Shown: positions 19,676 through 29,700 of the stretch, piece after piece | Layout of the letters: each line of letters begins with the position of its first letter | Numbering within the stretch: the first letter of the stretch is position 1 | Assembly: GCF_000497045.1 (NCBI RefSeq) | Contig: NW_015961990.1 | Span: forward strand, 1-64,000 | Source: Kalmanozyma brasiliensis GHG001 | Lineage: Eukaryota; Basidiomycota; Ustilaginomycetes; Ustilaginales | Direction of reading: 5' to 3' | Length of the DNA: 64,000 nucleotides | Program-made: the position numbers and the translations under genes | The notes under the pieces: model-generated | The model's input: the letters and a program-made list of their open reading frames with translations, nothing else | What the model was told of the DNA's origin: nothing | Database searches by the model: none

Positions 19676-22293
19676 AATTTTTTGTTCTTTTGTCTGTCTC
19701 GGTGGAGAGGAGTTGATACATCCCGGTGGAGAGGATGAGTCGAGTCATCCACCAGAGACACGCTGGGTTAGGCCGGACGGGATCGCCTGAGGTAGTACAC
19801 CGCATTGATGCACGATGCTGATCATTCGGAGAGAAATGTGCGCAGCAGATACTCGACCGAATTCCCGGTGAACAGATGTCTGCGTAAGCGATGTGGGCTG
19901 TCGTCAACTCTTTTGCTTGGCTTTGCGAGATCCAATGTCACGCGCGCCAAAGGGTCTGTAGACGCCAGAGTCGACAGAGTACACCGCCTGACCTGAACTG
20001 AACACCGACAAAGTGTGGCTTGTCGCCTGCTTTCGAAGCGTGCTGCGGGGAACTGACACCGGCGACCCGGAAGACGTGGGCTCGAGACGATGGCACGGCA
20101 ACGTGGCTTGCGAGCAGCGACTGTCGAGTCGATGGAGGGCGAGATCTCGTGTGGATCTGCAGCCCGTCTGACCACACCTCGACCTCGCATCGAGTTCGAA
20201 GGGGAAAAGAAAACCACTCACTTGCCGAGGGAGGCTGCGCTCGGACTCCGGCCACGGCATTAAGTGGTGGCTTTCAGATGTTGGTCCCGGCCCCCCGGTT
20301 CGGGATCGGAAAGTGGAAAGACGTCGAGACTTCTCAGGCAAGAAGGTGCGTAGGACTTATCCTGACACCTCTGAATTGCAACACAGGTCCGCGAGCACGG
20401 GACATGATCGACGGACATTGAAGACAGAGTCGTTCCTTTCCCAACGAGGACCACTGAAGGGAAAGTCGCAATTGTACGTACATACTGTATGCACCTCGTG
20501 AAACGGGATTTCATGCGTCAATTTTGGAACTCAACTCACCCTAGCTCCTCTGGTTCCGCAGCGTCGGGCGAGATTCCCATTTGCCGTTGTTGTCGGCGTT
20601 TCTGGCCAAAAACAAGAGAAAAAGCAAAGACCACCCTGTCTCCTGGGCTGACCCGCCTGGCTTGGACAAACAGAACCGAGTTTCGCCCAAACTCGCGTGG
20701 CACATCGTGCATTAGCTCGCCTATCCATCTGGCGTCGGTCGGCAAAGAGCCCTTTCTACTGGGGTAGATCTGCCTGCCCATCTCATCGAGTGCAGCGCAA
20801 TGTGGACCTTGGTCATACGCCAACCAATCAAGCCAAGGTTGGACCAAGTGCTCTTCACGCCTGTCGTGTTGTGTGTAACGCTGCAAGGGGCTTATCTAAG
20901 CAGAAGAGCTGGCAGCGCGGCAAGGCGGGTCGAAGAGGAGCGAGTGAGCACAGACGCTCCGCTGAATCGCAGGCATGACTGAGTTGCAACCGTTCGCCGC
21001 CCAAGCTGCGTATACAGAGCAATGCGATGGCTGCGGCCACGGGCAAACAAAGACACGCACGCAGGAGCGTTCCGTTGGCCTGGTAAGCGAGAAAAGGAAA
21101 AGGGTCCCGCCAATTGACAGGAGCGCGCGTTACCACGCTCGAGTTGGTTAAAACTGTGATGATTCTTTGAATCGGAGATCGAGGATCTGCATCTCATCCA
21201 TGCAAGACTGCATCGGATCCACCCACCCAACCTTCTTGTCACACATTGGATCAATCCCATCTTCGCTCTGGCCATCGGCCGTCAAGCGCGAATGAGCTCT
21301 TTCTACTTTTCGACCTCGACCGCCCGTTTGCGTCGCCGGTCTTGTTTCGTTTCCTCTTGCTCTTTTGGCTCCCATCTGCCCGTCCCAAGCTGACCAGTTT
21401 CGTACTCAATCAGTACAGCTGATCGCTTGTCGCTTTCCGCATTGGCTCTCGATGGCTCGTCCCGACCACTTGGATCCACAACTTGCCCCTCGAAACCAAT
21501 CTCGACCGTGGTGGCAATCCCCGCTGCCGCCCATCAGCTGCACTCTAAAGCCGCTGCGCCTGCTCGGCAGTCGGACATCCTCCATACATCGCGATCCCGA
21601 GGTGGCAGCCTCTTTCCATCTGAAGCAGCTTTGACGCACTTTGGGTTCATCAGTCAACTCGGTGCCCAGCCGCGGTCCGCCAATCACGCTGCAAGAGCTG
21701 ACCTTTCTGCCCACTTGAGATCAAACTCGATCAACAGGTACGCTGCGTCCCGGTGGCGCTCCGACGGAAGCTCAGTGCCTTCACAACCCAGCCTCAGTGT
21801 TTGGTGGGACCATTGCATCTGCTGATCGGCTGTCGTCACTCAGCCATCTCTGCATCTGGGCTTCGAGTCATCGGATCCAACCCACAAATCGCTCGACACC
21901 ACCATCATCCGGTGCGATCCAATTAAAGTCCCTCTCATCACTATCACCCAGCACAGCCCGGCACCCGACACCGCGCCAACGATTCAAGAAAGAGACAACG
22001 CACGTCGCCGCATTGCATCCACGCTGAGCGTCAGTGTCACACCCTGCGCTAGACCGTCATACGATAAAAGTGTCCATCGACTCCTTCGTAAGATTGCAAA
22101 GTATGACAAAGTAGTCGACACTTTCAACAGGCCAGCTCGTTCATTTTGACCAGTCCCGTATCGCAGGCCGCACCTTCAGCTGCTGTCATCACGACGACCT
22201 CAACCGCTGCCCAGATCCCTCGTTGGCGCGCCGCTTCGGTGCAGCGGACAGTGGAGAAGTGACAAAGCATCCTTTGCGGGCTTTCTCTGTCCA
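19676..22293. other. 2.6 kb intergenic region upstream of F-box-like gene
   Basis: After the poly-T terminator of the tRNA I find no supported gene. Open frames on both strands (for example minus 19822-20217, plus 20020-20421, plus 21427-21825) have no domain signal and conflict with each other. Towards the right end the sequence becomes rich in CA and TC words, as expected for a promoter and 5' UTR of the gene at 22294. A GTCGACACTTT word at about 22113 is nearly the complement of AAAGTGTCCATCGAC near 22068, a possible small dyad. Confidence 0.35.
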
Positions 22294-24063
22294 ATGAATC
22301 GCCTTCTGCCCCTCGAGATCGTCGATCTCATTCTTCGACTCTCCCTAGACCCTGTTGACCTAATCAGCACAGATGATGGACAGCGATCAATATCGACGTC
22401 GCAACGACAGCGTCCCTCTTCATCCTCACCGGCACGACCATCACATCGCGCTCATGCTCCCATCGACGTTCGGCAAGCTTCCAACTTGAGCACGTTGTCG
22501 AGCCGCTATCGAGCAGTCTTCCAGCCAGACCTGTATCGATACGTGGCCCTGACCAGTGATCGCGTCGTCTCGCTCTTGGCTCGTACGCTTGCTTCGCGTC
22601 CCGACCTTGGCCACGATGTTCGATCGTTGGCCATCTACTGCGACGACACGGATGATCCGAATGATGGAGCTGGCGCTGATGCCGGTATGAGCGCAGAGGA
22701 CGCTGCCCCACCTCAGTCAGCAGCAGATGTGGTACTGTCGGCCTGCCCGAATGCGACCCACCTGCTCTTGTCTGGCACTCAGTTTGCCGACCTTGCAACA
22801 CGCCTCTACAATCTGCGTCGGCCCAAAGAAATCACTCTCGTCAACGTCAGCCATGAACGCCACTTCGACGGAATCGTTACACGCCATCGCGATCTGACGG
22901 CAGCAGCATTGCAGAATGATCCTCGCGTACGCGCCGTCTTGGGCCGACATGATGCAGCAGACACCGGTCTGTCAGGCCAGCCATCACTGGCACCACAAGC
23001 GACACCAGTCTCGACCGGAGAGCGCTCTCTCTCGCATCTGCACCTGGTCAACTTCGATCCGCGTCTGCTGCACCACCTCGTCACGCTCTCCTCGCTCACT
23101 CACCTCGTCCTCACAAACCCTTACGTCCCAGCCAGACGACAGGGTGCTCCAGGACTCTCGGTCATACCGCGATCTCATCTGATGCTGCTGCTCGGATCTG
23201 GCAACATCGCACGAATCACCATCCGCACCGATCTGGCAACCTGCATTCGCATCATGGAAGAGATTGCATCGATCGCACCGATCGACGACCGCAAGCTCGT
23301 CTTTCGACCCATCCGCTTGGAGTCCGACGTGCTCTACCCAGATCGCACGCAGGATGCACAGCCTCTGTCACAACTCGGTACCGACGCTGCCGCACTGCAC
23401 TTCTCCATTTCGGAAAGGAAGCTCGACCTGCTGGCAGAGTATCTCAACAGGGTGCGGCTCGCCTACCGGACATCACCATCGACGTCGTCCTCTGGCGACC
23501 CGGACACGAGTCGTGATTCGTCGGGATTCACCAGTCACGGTCGCTCGTCGGACGGTTCCGCCGGCGGGACTAGTCACAGCGCTTCGACCGACTCGGGTGA
23601 TGATGACAGTGCAGACATCGGCAGACGCGGGCACGACGAGGACGATTTCAGCGACGTCGACGACTTTGGCGAGAGCGTGGACGAGAGTGCAGAAAGACCA
23701 CCTCTCGCGGCTCCATCGACGAGGACACTCAACACGAACGCGCCGCCCCTCAACATCCCCATCGAAGAGCTTCTGCGATCTGAAGGTTTTACGCCAGCGG
23801 GTCTCGCAGGACAAAGAGCCCCCTCGTCGCAAGCCAGCAGCGGCACCGAGCAGACCAGCAGTGCTTCTCCATCCGGCACCGCCAGCTCCAACCGTCAACG
23901 TCGCCAACGTCGCCTTTTGCGCGACACACCTTTCACTCTGCGAAGGACCGACCTCAGAGGAGCCACGCAGCACAACATCGATCTCTGCACAGAGCTGTAT
24001 GAAGCCTTGGCGGCAGAAGCGGGCGTCGACGCAGAGCCGCAAGCGGGCATGGCGGCCTGGTGA
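22294..24063 (+). CDS. F-box-like protein with acidic Ser-rich C-terminal half
   Basis: This is a 589-residue, single-exon protein. The first 45 residues (LPLEIVDLILRLSLDPVDL) look like the start of an F-box, which would bind Skp1 in an SCF ubiquitin ligase. A hydrophilic insert follows, then RYRAVFQPDLYRYVALTSDRVVSLLARTLASRPDLG (around 75-110), which resembles the F-box/LRR-like architecture common in basidiomycetes. The middle (about 150-360) has several LTHLVL and HLLL type leucine patterns, so a few degenerate leucine-rich repeats are possible. From about 400 the protein is Ser/Gly/Asp-rich with an acidic run (GHDEDDFSDVDDFGESVDES). The substrate cannot be inferred. The tandem small-gene family starts 260 bases downstream. 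Confidence 0.7.
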   Translation: MNRLLPLEIVDLILRLSLDPVDLISTDDGQRSISTSQRQRPSSSSPARPSHRAHAPIDVRQASNLSTLSSRYRAVFQPDLYRYVALTSDRVVSLLARTLASRPDLGHDVRSLAIYCDDTDDPNDGAGADAGMSAEDAAPPQSAADVVLSACPNATHLLLSGTQFADLATRLYNLRRPKEITLVNVSHERHFDGIVTRHRDLTAAALQNDPRVRAVLGRHDAADTGLSGQPSLAPQATPVSTGERSLSHLHLVNFDPRLLHHLVTLSSLTHLVLTNPYVPARRQGAPGLSVIPRSHLMLLLGSGNIARITIRTDLATCIRIMEEIASIAPIDDRKLVFRPIRLESDVLYPDRTQDAQPLSQLGTDAAALHFSISERKLDLLAEYLNRVRLAYRTSPSTSSSGDPDTSRDSSGFTSHGRSSDGSAGGTSHSASTDSGDDDSADIGRRGHDEDDFSDVDDFGESVDESAERPPLAAPSTRTLNTNAPPLNIPIEELLRSEGFTPAGLAGQRAPSSQASSGTEQTSSASPSGTASSNRQRRQRRLLRDTPFTLRRTDLRGATQHNIDLCTELYEALAAEAGVDAEPQAGMAAW

Positions 24064-24126
24064 CAACCGAAAGGAGCTTCTGCCAGATTGATTAAGGTTT
24101 CGCAAAAGGGGACTCTGCTGCACAGT

Positions 24127-24202
24127 CACATTCGGTGGGACCCGAAGGTTCCTCGCTATTGTCACATTTGCAGGAGCGGCCGAATCGACTCAGCCTTTTC
24201 GC
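24127..24202. promoter_or_regulatory. duplicated upstream block, copy A
   Basis: CACATTCGGTGGGACC at 24127-24142 and a CGAATCGACTCAGCCTTTTC word starting at 24181 recur upstream of the next small gene, as CACATCCGGTGGGACC at 24889-24904 and GCGAATCAGCTTTTCCGC at 24941-24958. The spacing between the two words is nearly equal (54 and 53 bases). This supports either common descent of the promoters or a shared regulatory element. Confidence 0.65.
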
Positions 24203-24322
24203 GCGCGCAACAACGTTGCTTGCTCCCACACACCATCGTCTCTACCATCCAAGTCATTCCACCTCACGATACACTTAAATCACATGTACCTAGACCTCTT
24301 CACCTAATCATCGATCATCGCA

Positions 24323-24643
24323 ATGTCGCAAAACCAGTACGCAACCTGACCTGAACCATCCACGTGCATCGCCTCAGTCGGCTGACACCATTTGCGCGCT
24401 TTTCATTGTGTCAGAGTTGAGAACCTCATCCTGTACACCGAATTCGTGAAGAAGTTCATGTCCGTGATGGACACGGGTCTGCTGTCTCCTGAGATGCGTC
24501 GTCTCTTCTACAATCGTTCGAGCGGACCCATTCTCGCCGCCTCGATCAGAGCCGCCATTCATCACCGTGCCCGCCAAGGCGTGCCTCATCATCAACAGGC
24601 CGCCGCCGTCGCCACCATGCTCTTAGACAAGCCGCATCTCTAG
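24323..24643 (+). CDS. small helical protein, tandem family copy A, two exons
   Basis: Unrecognised protein of about 80 residues. Exon 1 is 24323-24336 (ATG TCG CAA AAC CA) and exon 2 is 24415-24643. The 78-nt intron has a GTACGC donor and GTGTCAG acceptor, in phase 2. The product begins MSQNQVENLILYTEFVKKF, is predicted mainly helical, has no signal peptide or membrane segment, and ends AAAVATMLLDKPHL. Copies at 24986-25294 and 25844-26139 share the short first exon, the pattern (T)F(V/M)xK, a central L-x3-I/L-x2-A-I/L segment and an Ala-rich stretch before a terminal (K/R/H)P-x-L. The match is weak residue by residue but consistent in layout, and upstream DNA is shared with copy B. Function unknown. 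Confidence 0.6.
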
Positions 24644-24888
24644 ACGCCATCCGACGATGACATCGTCGGAATCGTCGGTTTCATGTCCTCTCTTACGCAT
24701 CTCACTCCACCGTCACCCTAATTCTCAAGAGATCGTTCACATTTAGTGTTGTGTGTTTGGGTCACAAGCTGAGGGTGCCGCGCACCGTGATAGCCGCCCG
24801 AGATGGAGTCCCGTCGAGCAACTCGTGAGGGTGAGCAGACGTGGTGCGCATCGATGGGACGGTTTGTTCAGTTACGATGTCACAAGGT

Positions 24889-24958
24889 CACATCCGGTGG
24901 GACCGCACATCTCTTTGTTGCAGCACTACAACTGAGCGCAGCGAATCAGCTTTTCCGC
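24889..24958. promoter_or_regulatory. duplicated upstream block, copy B
   Basis: This is the second copy of the two-word block described for copy A, ending 27 bases before the likely start ATG at 24986 (versus about 120 bases in copy A). The GGTGGGACC core is unchanged between copies, while the DNA between the two words has diverged, so the words may be functional sites. Confidence 0.6.
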
Positions 24959-24985
24959 ACAAAGAACTTCATCTCGCCCAGCATT

Positions 24986-25294
24986 ATGCCGCACACCATG
25001 TAAGATGCTGACCGTCCATGAACCAGACTGAAGAGCGCCAGACACCTACGCCATCTCCGCCTCCCTTTCTCCTTTCAGATCGTCCTTGAGACTACCCCAG
25101 AATCTAAGCTCGCCATAACCTTCGTATTTGCTGCAGTGTCCGACGCGAAATTGGATCGGTTCTGGAGCAATGTTGGGCTTCGAGAGGAGTCACTGTTCCG
25201 GATCGACGTCGCCTTGACCTTTCATAAAGGCATTGATACTCGAGACATTCATGCTGCCGCAGCTGCTATGGTGCTGGTCAGGCCGTGCCTGTAG
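24986..25294 (+). pseudogene. small helical protein, tandem family copy B, reading frame doubtful
   Basis: Exon 2 is clear: after a CTCCTTTCAG acceptor at 25078 the frame 25079-25294 runs 71 codons and ends AAAAAMVLVRPCL, matching the end of copy A. By homology exon 1 should be ATGCCGCACACCAT (24986-24999) with a GTAAGA donor, parallel to ATGTCGCAAAACCA in copy A. However, 14 plus 216 bases is not a multiple of three, and this join puts exon 2 in the wrong frame with an early stop. A different start, ATGCTGACC at 25005-25013 with a weak GTCCAT donor, would restore the frame. So this is either a copy broken by a one-base change or a gene with altered 5' structure. Confidence 0.45.
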
Positions 25295-25843
25295 AGGTGC
25301 TTACGATGTCACGAACGACTTGGGTCGTCGCCTTGAGTAGTCCATGCACGTCGTCTTTGCTGTAGTCGCGGTTCTTCAATTCCAACCAAGTCTGCAATGT
25401 ACGGGCGAGCTTCTGCGCCAGCTCAGCACTGCGCAGCTGGAGTTTTGCCTTCATCTAGCCATCCGTACGGCCGCGCAGACCCAAGACGTTCAATCCCGCA
25501 GCGCCCGCTCCAGCGCTTTCCTGCGCAGTCGCAAAAGCTGCCCCGCCTGCGCTTGCGTGTGGGGACCCCTCCTTCGTTTTGAGCGCGCTTCTGCGCAGGC
25601 GACTACATGTGCACAAGTGTTCACATCGTGCAGCTCTTCTAACGCCCGACTCCAGCCTCTCCCCCTCAGTCTGTCTTCTTCACTGCCTTCCATCCGCATT
25701 CATCCCTCTGCTCCTCCATCTTCACTCTTCACTCCCAGCAATCCATACTCGATCTCTAATATCCACTCCACGACGGTGTAGTACCCAATCGCAATCTCCA
25801 ATCTCCACTCCAGACTCCAAGGCCCCAAGTCTTCTTTTTCACG
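25295..25843. other. intergenic region before copy C
   Basis: This 0.55 kb region contains several GCGCAG and CTGCGCAG words (about 25419-25620) and a pyrimidine-rich stretch (about 25655-25800) expected for a promoter and 5' UTR. I could not find a clear match to the duplicated block of copies A and B. A long open frame on the plus strand beginning at 25579 runs into copy C but would have no protein-like N-terminus. Confidence 0.4.
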
Positions 25844-26139
25844 ATGGTTCCGCCTCCTCCTGGGTCAGACTCCGCGTTCCACTCCACCGTTACCCCGCCA
25901 TCTCCTCGCTGACCCCATCCATATCCTTTCCGTCGGTGACTCGCTACAGATTCGACGTTGCGCTGGGCACCTTCATGGAGAAGATGCCGTACAGCGTGCT
26001 GAGCCGCATCCTGCTCGACGGCGCCAAGATGTCCCTCATTCATCGGTTGCTCGACTCGGCGCTCAAGGAGCACGACCCCGTCACCGCCGCCGAGGTCGCT
26101 CTCAAGCGCTTCTATGATGCCCACCCCGAGTTGCTTTAG
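25844..26139 (+). CDS. small helical protein, tandem family copy C, two exons
   Basis: Unrecognised protein of about 69 residues. Exon 1 is 25844-25863 (MVPPPPG start) and exon 2 is 25950-26139. The 86-nt intron has a GTCAGA donor and CGCTACAG acceptor, in phase 2 as in copy A. The product reads FDVALGTFMEKMPYSVLSR, then a helical segment, and ends TAAEVALKRFYDAHPELL. It aligns in layout with copies A and B: aromatic-F-x-x-K near the start, a L-I-x2-L-L-x2-A-L segment in the middle, an Ala-rich helix and a final His-Pro-x-Leu. No signal peptide or membrane segment is visible. The donor is non-optimal, and because the intron has no stop in this frame a longer unspliced product cannot be excluded. 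Confidence 0.55.
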
Positions 26140-26705
26140 GGTTGTCGCTACACGTCACCCACCGTCGAGCGTGGCCTTCAATACTGTCCGCCGCCGCCGT
26201 TGCAGGTCACCTTCGATCTCGCACCCTCAAAACCGCTCTTTCCTCTCCGACTGTACCCATCCCGCTTTCCTTCCGATCCCACTCATCGTGGCTTGACGTA
26301 ACCTCCAAGACTGCTGCCTCGGTCATTCACCACCATCATCCCTCAGTTACGCGCTCTCCTCAAGATTGCTGTCGTCATACCCCTCACCTCGGTCGCGCGT
26401 GTGGCGTCGCCCACACTCAAGAACTGCCAATGTTTCTTCACTTTGTACTCCACTCATGTTTGTAGCAATCAACTCACCACCACTCATCAACCTCTAACCA
26501 TCGTCATGTGCACTCGGAGCGGAGGCTGTCACTCATCGCATCGCCCAAGCACACGCTTGCAGTCGTACACACTTTCACTTGTGCCAGCGTTCACACTGAT
26601 CGCGGGACCGCTGTCATTCACCCTCACATCTTCTCAGTCACGCACGATCGCTCACACTAAACATTGCTGACTCGACCGATTGCCATGTTGCGACTGTGTC
26701 AGCGC
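26140..26705. other. convergent intergenic region
   Basis: This region between copy C (plus) and UTP10 (minus) contains 3' flanks only. It is rich in CAC and CTC words. I looked for a fourth member of the small family and found no acceptor followed by a matching exon. Confidence 0.4.
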
Positions 26706-29700
26706 CTAGGTGAGGTACGACTCCAAGCTCTCCCCCAGTGCACCCTCGATCTCGGTCCTGAACTCGTTCGCGTACCCGACCAGCACTTCATCGTCGTCCT
26801 CCAAGAGCTCGCTCAACTGGGCGATGGTCTCGGGCACAAGTCCGAGGAGGTGATCCTTCTGGGCGGCCCACATGTTGGTCAACAACTGTGTAGCTGTCGC
26901 CCGGACGATGGGGGTGTTGGTCGCCCTTGTCGCCGAGGCCTTGGAGAGCAGCTTGGCGTTGACACTCTTGAGCGTCGATTCGTCGTTGACGTTTTTCAAC
27001 AGTCCGACGACCACGCCACCGACACTGGCGACGAATTCGGTCGGCTGCACGACCTTCGGCAGCAGTACTGTCTGGTCGAGCACGGCAGGTATGACCTTGC
27101 CCACCCTGGTCGGGGTCCAGAACACCCCTTCGTCGTGCTTCGCCGCCAACACCAGCGATCGCACCACCTCATCCCACAACTCCCTCTCCACCCTTCCTCC
27201 CTGACTCCACCCACGCAGCAGCTCCAACACCTGATCCAGCAGCACGGCATAGTAGCTCGACACCAACCCCCTCAGCGTCTCGGATAAGGCGTTGAACGTC
27301 TTGAACAGCACGACCTGGCGTGCTACCGTGCCTTCGACATCCGACGTGTCGTCATCGACGAGATCCAGCACGGCCCAGTCGAACATGCGCATGAACAGCG
27401 GTCGGAAAGATGCCTCGTTGAGCTTGAGCACCATTCGAATGAACGGTCCGCCAACCAGACTCGACTCGATTCGACCGATTGCGGTCTTCGACAGGGTGGA
27501 GTCGGTGCGTCGCAGATCGAGCGCACGCAGCAGGAAGCGGTATACCAGCTTGTACGTCGCGCTGATCGCTTCTCGGTCACTCTGACGAAGCGCCCGGCCG
27601 AGGAAGTCGGAGATGCCCACCAGTCGCTCGGTCTTACCCTCCGAGTCGAGCGAAAGCTCCCCATCCCACACCTTGAACACCGCCTCGAACAGCTCCTTCG
27701 CATCGACCTTGCGGATGAGCGTCGAGAGCAGCAGGTTGAGCGAGCGCTCGCTCGCCGTGGACGAACCGGAGGCGCTCGACATGGCCTCTTTAAGCTCGGG
27801 TGAGATCGACATGCGGATCACCGCAGGGATGTACGCAGTCATGAAGGTGGATACGGAGCCAAAGAGGCCCGTGAGAGTGTCCAGCGCACCCGTGCGGAGC
27901 GAGGCGATGTTCGAACTGGCGCCTTTCTTGCCCGCTGTCTCCTCCTCGTCATCGGAGAAATCGGTGGAAGCAGAGGCACTTCGCGTAACGATGGACAGGC
28001 AGAACGGCACCAAGCTCGCAATATGCGGAATGAGTCGCGGACCCAACTTGGTCGCGAGCCGGCGGGTGATCGAGAAGACGCTGATGCGCGCCGCGGAGGG
28101 CACGGCACGGTCGACGCCGGCCTTGCCCAGCTTGACCAGCACGGGGAGCGTTGATGCCAGCGGACCATGCTCTGCGGGCTGCGCGGAAGAGGAGAGCGTC
28201 TTGAGAGCGTCCAGGGCTGCTTGTCGGAGCAGCTCGGCGTCGTTGCTGCTGTGCGAGGTGGCGAGAGAAGTCTGGACGACGTCGATGGCGGCTTTGACGA
28301 TGGTCGGCGTGTACGCGGCGACAGTGGCGCGGTCGGCCGATGTGGCTGACATGGCAGCGACGCGACTGGCGAACAGCGAGAAACCGCTCGTCCTGCCAGG
28401 CACATCCTTGCCCTCCACCATGCTCGACACCACAGCCAGGACATTGTCGACGGGCGCAAACGGCATCGCCCGGTCGAGGACCTCCAGCGCAAGGCTGGCA
28501 AACGCGGGCTGCGTGGACCTCGTCTTGGCCACGGTCTCCAATGCGAGTCGGATGAACGTCTCGAGCTCGGGCCCGACCTGACTCGCGGGCACATCCTCGA
28601 TCTGCTCCGCAAACGCCTTCGACCCGAGGATCTGGCGAATAAACATGATGAGCGCCTGAACCTGTCGCATGGGCTCCGACTCGTGATCCACGTGCTCCTT
28701 GTCCAGCCTGCCCGCCCTGTCGAGGAATACGACCTCGCCAAGCGCCTCGGTCTCGTCGCGATGGGCCCAGATCCGCAGCACCTCCTCCCACACCTGGTGA
28801 ATCACGCGCACCTGCACCATCGCGCTGTGGGGCGACACGACCGCAAGGGGAAGCTGCAGCGTCTGCTCAGCATCGCTCTTGGGCTGCTTGACGATCTTAT
28901 GCGCCGATCGGTCGACCAAAAGCATCGCCACGGCAGCAGCAAAGTCGTCCGCACCCAAAATATCCACCAGCAGGCGGAAGAAGGTCTGTCGGCGATGACG
29001 CGGCACGTGCGCAGCGGCGTCGGTAAAGATGCGCACAAACGCCCTCGCTTCGCAGAGAAGCGCGAACTTGCTCTCCCTTGCAGCTTCGGACGACTTGAGC
29101 GAGCCGACCAGCGCAGGCACGATGCTGTGCAGCACCCGCTCGACCACCGAGAAACTGAACGCGTCGTCGCGCTGCAGCACCGTCGAGCCGACGAAGGTAA
29201 AGATGGGCATGACGTTGTGCAGCACAGCCTCGGGGGCAATGATGGCGATCTTGGAGAGCAGCAGCAGTGCGTGCTGGAAGGTCTGCGGGTTGGTGGACGC
29301 CTTGATGGCGCTGACGATGGTGTCTGCGCGGAGGGCTTGCGCGACGTCGGCGGGGATGGCGGCGGCCGACTTGGGCAGGACGGTGATCAGCTTCTCGATG
29401 CACGACATGGCGAGCTGCATCATCTGTTCGGCGTTCGTGGCCAGCAGGCCGGAGTGCAGGTCGACGGCCACACGGAGCACCTCGAAGAGTTCGTAGAGGA
29501 GCGCGCCGGAGCAGAGAAGCCTGCTCCCGACAGCCGACTCGAGCACGGCGACGAGAATGGCGCAGGTGCGCTTCATCGTCTCGTCGGACCCCAACGATGT
29601 GCGCGCGCGTTTGGCTTCAGGGCCGCTGAGCGCCTTGGACGTGATCGCCTCGCGTAGGTCGGACAGGACGGCGATCAGGATCGGAGAGTCGACATCGAGC

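Noticed and set aside
25579..26139. Copy C as one unspliced 186-codon gene
   Set aside because: The N-terminal 120 residues are low-complexity and unrelated to copies A and B; a phase-2 intron matching copy A gives a better-supported model, though the donor GTCAGA is weak.
26140..26705. Possible fourth copy of the small family
   Set aside because: An acceptor-like TTGCAG at about 26205 is followed by a short Pro-rich frame without the Ala-rich end motif.
26664..27287. Open frames antisense to UTP10, rec1, the disordered protein and INCENP
   Set aside because: GC-rich third positions leave the complementary frames open; the sense frames carry family motifs, the antisense ones do not.
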